Source of the DNA: Chrysemys picta bellii
Lineage: Eukaryota > Chordata > Testudines > Emydidae
Reading direction: 5' to 3'
NCBI RefSeq assembly: GCF_011386835.1
Contig: NC_088794.1
Coordinates: 90,194,009 to 90,258,008, forward strand
DNA length: 64,000 bases
Positions within the stretch are counted from its first letter, which is position 1; every line of letters begins with the position of its first letter. Below the pieces are notes generated by a model that saw only the letters and a list, made by a program, of their open reading frames with translations, ran no database searches and was not told the DNA's origin. This document shows, piece after piece, positions 58,401 through 64,000 of the stretch. Made by a program: the position numbers and the translations under genes.

Positions 58401-60119
58401 GATTGACGACCTCTTCCTGAGCCTAAGAGAGGGTGTAGGAAAGGATGGCTCCCCTCCCCTCCACAGTCACACACAGCAGTCCGGGAAAGGAGAAAAGGAG
58501 GAGAAATTTAAAACCAACAACCAGTTATATTTCCTGGTTCTGGGCTTTAGCCCAGGTTAGAGAAGTGTAGGAGCTGCTGTAACTTGTATCATCTGGGAAC
58601 AATCCCCTATGGACCACCCACTAGCTGGGGATGGCTGAATCAAAGTGCACTTCCTCTTCCTGCCCTGCCCGCTCCACACCCACTACATCAGAGGCTGCAG
58701 CAGAGCAGGTGTAGGAACTGCTTCTGCCAACTCTACACCTTCTGCCCCTTGCTAATGAACTCCACAACAGGAGACTTGCAGGTGGCTTCCACTCCTTTGT
58801 GCTGCCTCAGAATCTGCCCTAAAATACTGACTGTGTCCCCTTGATCTTTTTTAAGTAAAATGTTTGGCTGCTCAAAGGTCTCTCTCTCTCTCTCTCTCTC
58901 TCTCATCACTGAATTGTCTAGGTGGTATCTAGTAATTAGTATGTTTAGGAACTGTAGATGCTGACGTTTACAGCTAGCTCACACTAGACTGATGCCTGGA
59001 TATGTTAAAACTAATTCATAACCCCCTTGATCAAAGCCATTGTGGAGGTTATATTGAAACCATTAAGGTAACTAAGACAGCTGGTGAGACAACCTCCACC
59101 AGCAATGTCATTTCTCTGGAAATAGCACCAATGGATTTAAAATTTCAGTTCTCATTACTTATCTGTAAGAGGATGGTCTGTCCCTTTAAGGGCTGGGGGT
59201 CCTGGGGCCAGCCAGCACTGTTCAGTTGTCAGACCCAGCAATTGTAAAAGCCAGAAAGTGGCTCAGTTGGGGAAGGGAAACTGGTTCCTGCAACTGGCCA
59301 GGGACTAGAGGGAAAGGTGTAGAATTAAAGGTCTCTGGGCCCCTGCAGCCTCTGTTGCTCCGGGGAAGAGCTTTTTGTGTGTTGTGTTGTGATTTTTTTT
59401 TTTAAAAATGTGAATTAATCATGCATTGAGGGAAGGGCCTGAAAGAGACCTGTCTGTGGTGTTAGTTCTTCCTGGGCTGGGGACAGACAGGCTAGCAAGC
59501 TTATGCTATTAAATTAAAGAGAAGAAATCATAAGTGGAACAGGATGTTAGTGTACTGAATGACCTGTAGGAATGGAAACTTCATGGTCTAAAAATTCTTA
59601 CTACATAATAACTTATACTGCACACTTGGGGCCTGATCCAATGGCTATTGAAGTCAATGGAAAGACTCTTATTGACTTTAGTGGTCAAAGGATCAGATCT
59701 TTATAGCATGGGTTTTCAACCTGGATGTTGTGAATAGGCCCAGGGGGTAATGACTGCCCTTACCTTCTCTATGGCTGAATGGGAGATAGGCCTCCAAACT
59801 ATTGTCTGTTGTAACATGAGTTCACCCTATAGAATGCTTTGAGAACAACTGATGTAGGATAAAAACATTAAGGCTGGGTTTTCAAAAGATCCAAAGTGAC
59901 TTTCAATGGGACTTGTGTTTCAAAGACACATAGTTGCTTTTGAAAATTTCAGCCTAAGTGTCTAATAAATCACATGTAGACTGGAGCTTTTAGTTTACAG
60001 ACAAACCTATTATTCTTTGGGTTGAGGTTGGCCTTCACTGGGCAATAATGTTCCCTGTGGCTTTTGCAGTCTTTATAGTTCACAACTAACAGGTTCATAA
60101 TCAGTACAGATGCTGAGAC
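58401..60119. other. Non-coding stretch with (TC)n and two palindromic repeats
   Basis: A (TC)n run at 58879-58904. Palindromic repeat at 59628-59700 (GGGCCTGATCCAATGG, centre TTGAAGTCAATGGAAAG, right side GGATCAGATC). Palindromic repeat at 59872-59955 (GGCTGGGTTTTCAAAAG, right side GCTTTTGAAAATTTCAGCC), related to those at 3031 and 38948. No gene. Confidence 0.6.
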
Positions 60120-60122
60120 TCA

Positions 60123-60971
60123 GGCCTTGGCTACACTTGCAAATTACAGCGCTGTAACTCCCCGTCCACACTGGCAGGGCACTTGCAGCGCTGTATCTCC
60201 CTGGGTACCAGGGCCGGCTCCAGGCACCAGCTTAACAAGCTGGTGCTTGGGGTGGCCAAGGGAGAGGGGCGGCACCTGCGGCAATTCGGGGGCGGCAGGT
60301 CTCTCACTCCCTCTAGGAGCGAAGGACCTACCGCTGAACTGTCGCCGCCAATCGCAGCTTTTTTTTTTTTTTTCCCCAATTGCCACCGCCGATCGCGATC
60401 GCGGCTTTTTTTTTTGCTTGGGGCGGCAGAAATGCTGGAGCCGGCCCTGCTGGGTACACCGCTGCAGGTACTCCACATCTCCGAGAGGAATAACAGCTGC
60501 AGCGGAGTGGCTACGACTCACAGGTGTGAGTGTAAACAAGCGCTGTACTAATCACCTTGTCAAGTGGCCAATCTTCTCCATTGTTGTGCCGGTTTCAAAG
60601 CTCTTAACACAGAGAAAAGCAAACAATTTGCAGCTTGCTTTGAGTGAGTAAATGAATAAGCAGGGGCCGGGAGTTTGGAACTTGCAAAATAGAGAGCTGA
60701 CATGCTCCAAAAAGCACTCTCTCTCCCCGCAACACTCCCTGTCACAATCTACCCCATCCCCCGGTTTTGAAAAGCACGTTGCAGCCACACGAATGCTGGG
60801 ATAGCTGCCCATAATGCACTACTCCCAACACAGCTGCAAATGTTACAAGTGTGGCCACACCACTGCGCTGGCAGCTGTCAGTGTGGACAGACTGCAGTGT
60901 TTTTCCCTACTCAGCTGTACGAAGACAGGTTTACCTCACAGCGCTGTACAGCTGCAAGTGTAGCCAAGGCC
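60123..60971. mobile_element. MITE with GGCCTTGGCTACAC ends, split by a nested hAT
   Basis: The left end is GGCCTTGGCTACACTTGCAA; the complement of the right end is GGCCTTGGCTACACTTGCAG. TCA lies on both sides (60120-60122, 60972-60974), a 3-base duplication as in PIF/Harbinger elements. CAGCGCTGTA occurs repeatedly near both ends. Without the nested hAT (60209-60449 plus duplication) the element is about 600 bases. No transposase. Confidence 0.85.
60209..60449. mobile_element. hAT-type transposon, family D copy 2, nested in a MITE
   Basis: Perfect ends CAGGGCCGGCTCCAG and CTGGAGCCGGCCCTG. An exact 8-bp duplication CTGGGTAC at 60201-60208 and 60450-60457. Inside are a T-run, CGATCGCGATCGCGG and a second T-run. 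It interrupts the MITE above, so it inserted later. The 174-codon frame over it is spurious. Confidence 0.95.
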
Positions 60972-61158
60972 TCAAACTGTGAGCTTGACACTGAGGAAGC
61001 TGGATTGATGTTGATATGCCATGCATCCATGACAATCAATCTATTGTTTCTACCAGTGAGAGTTCTCCCTTAAGAACAGTAGCAATTTGACTTGTTCCTG
61101 TGAAATTCATTCAAGTGTACTCTTTCTCTCCTTTTTGAATTTGATTTGGGGTATCTCA

Positions 61159-61426
61159 GGCCTTGACTACACTGGCAATTCACAGCGCTGCACTTGCTGT
61201 GCTCAGGGGTGTGAAAAAACACCCCCCCCGAGCGCAGCGAGTGCAGCGCTGTAAAGCGCCAGTGTAATCAGCGCCTGCAGCGCTGCACGCTCTCTCGCAG
61301 CACTGCAAGCTATTCCCCTCGGAGAGGTGGAGTACTTGCAGCGCTGCGAGAGAGCTCTCGCAGCGCTGGCGGCGCGACTACACTCGCGCTTCACAGCGCT
61401 GTGAATCCACGAGTGTAGCCAAGGTG
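61159..61426. mobile_element. Related MITE with GGCCTTGACTACAC ends, second copy
   Basis: The left end is GGCCTTGACTACACTGGCAA; the complement of the right end is CACCTTGGCTACACTCGTGG. TCA flanks both sides (61156-61158, 61427-61429). The interior repeats CAGCGCTG many times and has a strong local palindrome, GCTGCGAGAGAGCTCTCGCAG (centre near 61353). Non-coding, 268 bases. Confidence 0.83.
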
Positions 61427-61540
61427 TCAGGCACATACAGCATATAAGTAAATTCCTAAGAAGATACCAGCCAGTAGTGCGCTATTTTGGGGGGTTTATT
61501 GGAAGGGGAGGAAGTTTTGTGCAAAACACTCATCTCCTAC

Positions 61541-62624
61541 TGTGACGTTATGAGTGATATAATATCTCATTGAAAGATGACAGGGTCAGAAAGAGTTAAT
61601 TAACTCACAGACTAACCTGACCCATGGCCGAACTTTAGAGACTTTTTAGGAAGATATGTAAATGAAGAGCTTTGAAATGCAGCTTGTATTGTTAGAGATA
61701 GAAGGGTAGATGTTTGCTCAGGTCTTGTGATGTAAGCAAACAGGTCTTGTCTATTGCTATAGCTTTCATTCAAAGGTCAAAAAAGGAATATTAACATTTA
61801 GGAAGATACTTGAGTGAAATAGTATTATTGTCTATATGTCTCTTTGAAGGTTGTGGTAACCTGTATCTGAACTGTTTAATGGATAAATTACCCTGTGCTA
61901 ATTGCCAGGATGTTTGGGAGAAGGAGAGTTAAGCCTATTGTTTTCTCAGGTCAAAAGGCTGCTGGAAATGGATCATGTCCCAAGGTTCTTATACTACTTC
62001 ATCTCAAGTCTGCTTTGGGTTTCAAGAGGGGGAAACCTTAAGCCATAAGGATTGAGATCCCCAGTCATAGACTGGAGCCACCCTGAATATGAACATTGGA
62101 CTATAACCTATGGACTATTTCTAAAAGGACTTTTGGGCAACTACAAACGCATCTCTGCTGTGTATCTGAACCTCGAGAATTGAATTCAAGTCTGTATGTA
62201 TATTGATCTTTTAACCAACATTCTCTCTCTCTTTTCTTTTTAAATACAATTTAGTTTAGTTAATAAGAATTAGCTATAAGCGTGTATTTTGGGTAAGATC
62301 TAAGTTGTAATTGGGCCTGGGTATGTGGTCGATCCTTTGGGATTGGAAGAACCTTTTCTTTTATATAATGAGATAAGATTTTCAGTAATCATCAGATGTT
62401 TGACAAGTGTGTCTGGATGGAGGCCTGAAGCTGGGCACTTTAAGGGAACTGCGTTGTTTGGACTTCTAAGTAACCAGTGAGGTACTATAGAAGTTGTTTT
62501 GTGCTGGCTTGGTAAATCAAGTATTGAAATATCCACCAGCTTTTGGGATTTGTCTGCCCCGTTTTGTTTGCAGTTCACCCTAATTGAGTGACCTCAGCTG
62601 GCTCCCACGGGCAGCACCGTCACA
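61541..62624. mobile_element. Solo LTR-like element with TGTGACG...CGTCACA ends
   Basis: Begins TGTGACGTTATGAGTG and ends GCAGCACCGTCACA. The termini are a 7-bp inverted repeat with TG...CA, the LTR pattern. TATATAA occurs at 62362-62368. No target duplication is visible (CCTAC left, CCCCC right), so either it decayed or the edges are off by a few bases. No coding potential. It ends about 300 bases before the RGS6 exon. Confidence 0.6.
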
Positions 62625-62926
62625 CCCCCTTTCTGAAAAGGGTCTTACAATGTCAGGCTGGAAATGGGGAAAGACAGCTATTTGATAAAGACAATTGTTT
62701 GTGGCTAAGTATTGTTCTTCGCGTGTTTCATTAAAATGAAAATGTTTCTCTGTCTCACACATCCAAGCTATCCTGTGAGTGAGTGTGACAAGTCTATGAA
62801 GGAATGAGATCAGAGCGCATTTCTCTGTCCCTTTCTCTCTTGTTATCTATCTTTGAATTTGGAATGTATCTTATCATACTTCTATGTGACTTGATGTTCC
62901 ATTGTATTCTATTCTTGTCCTTGCAG
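62625..62926 (+). other. End of the intron before the RGS6 first coding exon
   Basis: Unique-looking DNA ending in a T-rich tract and TCTTGTCCTTGCAG, a good 3' splice site. No repeat recognised. Confidence 0.75.
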
Positions 62927-62947
62927 TGTGAGTGACAACTGTTAAGC
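62927..62947 (+). other. RGS6: 5' UTR piece of RGS6 at the start of the coding exon
   Basis: Twenty-one bases between the splice acceptor AG (62925-62926) and the start codon. They include an in-frame TGA (62933-62935), which fixes ATG 62948 as the first possible in-frame start in this exon. The context AAGCATGG has A at -3 and G at +4, a strong initiation site. Confidence 0.8.
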
Positions 62948-63031
62948 ATGGCCCAAGGAGCCACTGATCAAAGTAATGTGGAAACTGCTGACCCAGAGGA
63001 GAGTTCTCCAAATATGATTGTCTACAGAAAG
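62948..63031 (+). CDS. RGS6: RGS6 first coding exon (regulator of G-protein signalling 6, N-terminus)
   Basis: Twenty-eight codons from ATG to a phase-0 splice donor (AAG/GTAATG, GT at 63032-63033). The peptide starts MAQGATDQSN and ends ADPEESSPNMIVYRK, apart from a short middle part. From memory, mammalian RGS6 begins MAQG, has ADPEESSPNMIVY at the same distance, and its first coding exon is the same length. RGS7, the closest paralogue, has a shorter ADESPNMLVY instead. RGS6 is an R7-family GTPase-activating protein for Gi/o alpha subunits. It works as a complex with G-beta-5 at membranes in neurons and heart, where it speeds the shut-off of muscarinic and other receptor signals. The exon lies just before the DEP domain, which would start in the next exon outside the window. 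Only this piece of the gene is present. It is the only host coding sequence I can support here. Confidence 0.88.
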
Positions 63032-64000
63032 GTAATGAATTTGGGTTTGTTTATAAAAACTTTCTGTGCCATCTGTGGAAGGATCCTATTGACCCTTTAA
63101 AAGTTAAATATACCTTTTATTCTATTTGAGAGCATGTATGTAACATTTCATAGGGCATCAAATACTTATACTATAAGATTTGAGGGCTGACATTGGTTTC
63201 TCTATGCTTGCAAGTATTACTTTTTTGTAGATGTAGGGTGACCAGATGTCCCAATTTTATAGGGACGGTCCTGATTTTTTTTTTTATCTATGCTCCTCCT
63301 ACCCCCCACCCCCGTCCCGTTTTTTCAGATTTGCTGTCTGGTCACCCTATGTAGATGTAGTATACAAAAATTTGTTATATGAAACATAATGACTAGACCA
63401 ATGCTAATACAGTTTACAATTCATATTTTTAATAGTGAAGCAATTATTTACCTATTCAATTTATTAAAAATACCTGTCTAAAAATTACATGCTTTATGAG
63501 CCTTATCCAATATATAGTCTGTTCTTCCATACAGTGGATTCATTACAAATTTTTAAATGGCCTTTTGCATGTAATTTAGGGTTACCAGTTACTATGGCAT
63601 TCCTTGTACTAAATATAGGCAATAACACAAGTTCTAGAGAAAAATGAATTAGGCAAAGGTAAAATTATAAACATGTTAATGGTTACTATTGGATATAGTG
63701 GCTGTTAATAACCATGACACTGTAGATGTACACAGAGCTCTGTAATATAGGGTAGGGGAAACTGTCCCTGTCCTGGAATGCACATACAATGCCTGCCTGC
63801 TTGTACTGTGACTTGAATTTCCATTGATGTTAAACCTAATCCCCTACCTCACTCATCCAGTTATTGTAACACACAAATCTTAGGCCCATGAGTATTTGGT
63901 CTTCTAGGAGGGAGTAATGAATCAGACTGTCTCCCAAATTCATATACTGGAGAGGTTTCCCTCTTTTTAAAAGAAACCTCTAAGCTTTCATGAAAATACA
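63032..64000 (+). other. Start of the next RGS6 intron
   Basis: AT-rich intron DNA beginning GTAATGAATT. Apart from the short transposon at 63234-63349 I see no element and no further exon before the window ends. Confidence 0.7.
63234..63349. mobile_element. Short hAT-like MITE, family F (TAGGGTGACCAGA ends)
   Basis: Perfect ends TAGGGTGACCAGA and TCTGGTCACCCTA, with an exact 8-bp duplication TGTAGATG at 63226-63233 and 63350-63357. Only 116 bases long, with a T-run and C-run inside. It lies in the RGS6 intron, 202 bases after the splice donor. Confidence 0.92.

Noticed and set aside
60127..60651. 174-codon frame on the plus strand
   Set aside because: It starts in a MITE and runs through a nested hAT with T-runs; not a gene.

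Overview
The window reads as vertebrate nuclear DNA, most likely from a turtle. Single-copy sequence is AT-rich and full of stop codons. The repeats are CR1 retrotransposons of several ages, including copies whose ORF1 carries an SGNH/GDSL hydrolase domain. There are also many short hAT-type elements with exact 8-bp target duplications, TA-rich or palindromic MITEs, MIR-like SINEs, Ty3/gypsy and solo LTR remnants, and Penelope-like fragments. Several of these repeat families I know from turtle genomes. The turtle assignment is therefore partly recall and would need a database search.

The only host coding sequence I can support is the first coding exon of RGS6 (62948-63031, plus strand), with a 21-base 5' UTR piece, a clean splice acceptor and a GT donor. 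Everything to its left is then 5' intron or upstream flank, and everything to its right is the next intron. A repeat-poor, CpG-richer stretch at about 32.0-34.8 kb is the best candidate in the window for a promoter and untranslated first exon. That link is inference.

Layout: 1-1170, gypsy pol remnant abutting a CR1 fragment; 1171-11400, mostly unique DNA with SINEs, MITEs and one hAT; 11407-11519, a perfect 52-bp inverted repeat; 12597-16441, a nearly complete plus-strand CR1 with few lesions; 16748-17439, a solo LTR with a 5-bp target duplication; 19.7 kb, a Penelope-like tail with a hammerhead-ribozyme-like core; 21.2-30.7 kb, three hAT-type elements, CR1 pieces and an LTR-like repeat containing a MITE; 32-35 kb, promoter candidate; 36235-37886, a second CR1 lineage; 43793-44536, a hAT-type element with an internal minisatellite; 49973-53985, a minus-strand CR1 that has lost its reverse-transcriptase catalytic core; 56440-57440, a Penelope-like coding remnant with a second hammerhead-like core; 60123-61426, two related MITEs, one with a hAT nested inside; 61541-62624, a solo LTR-like element; then the RGS6 exon.

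I see no operon, CRISPR array or new multi-gene system. The most unusual signals are the hammerhead-like motifs shared by three Penelope-type tails, the perfect 52-bp palindrome, and the in-frame loss of a CR1 polymerase core.
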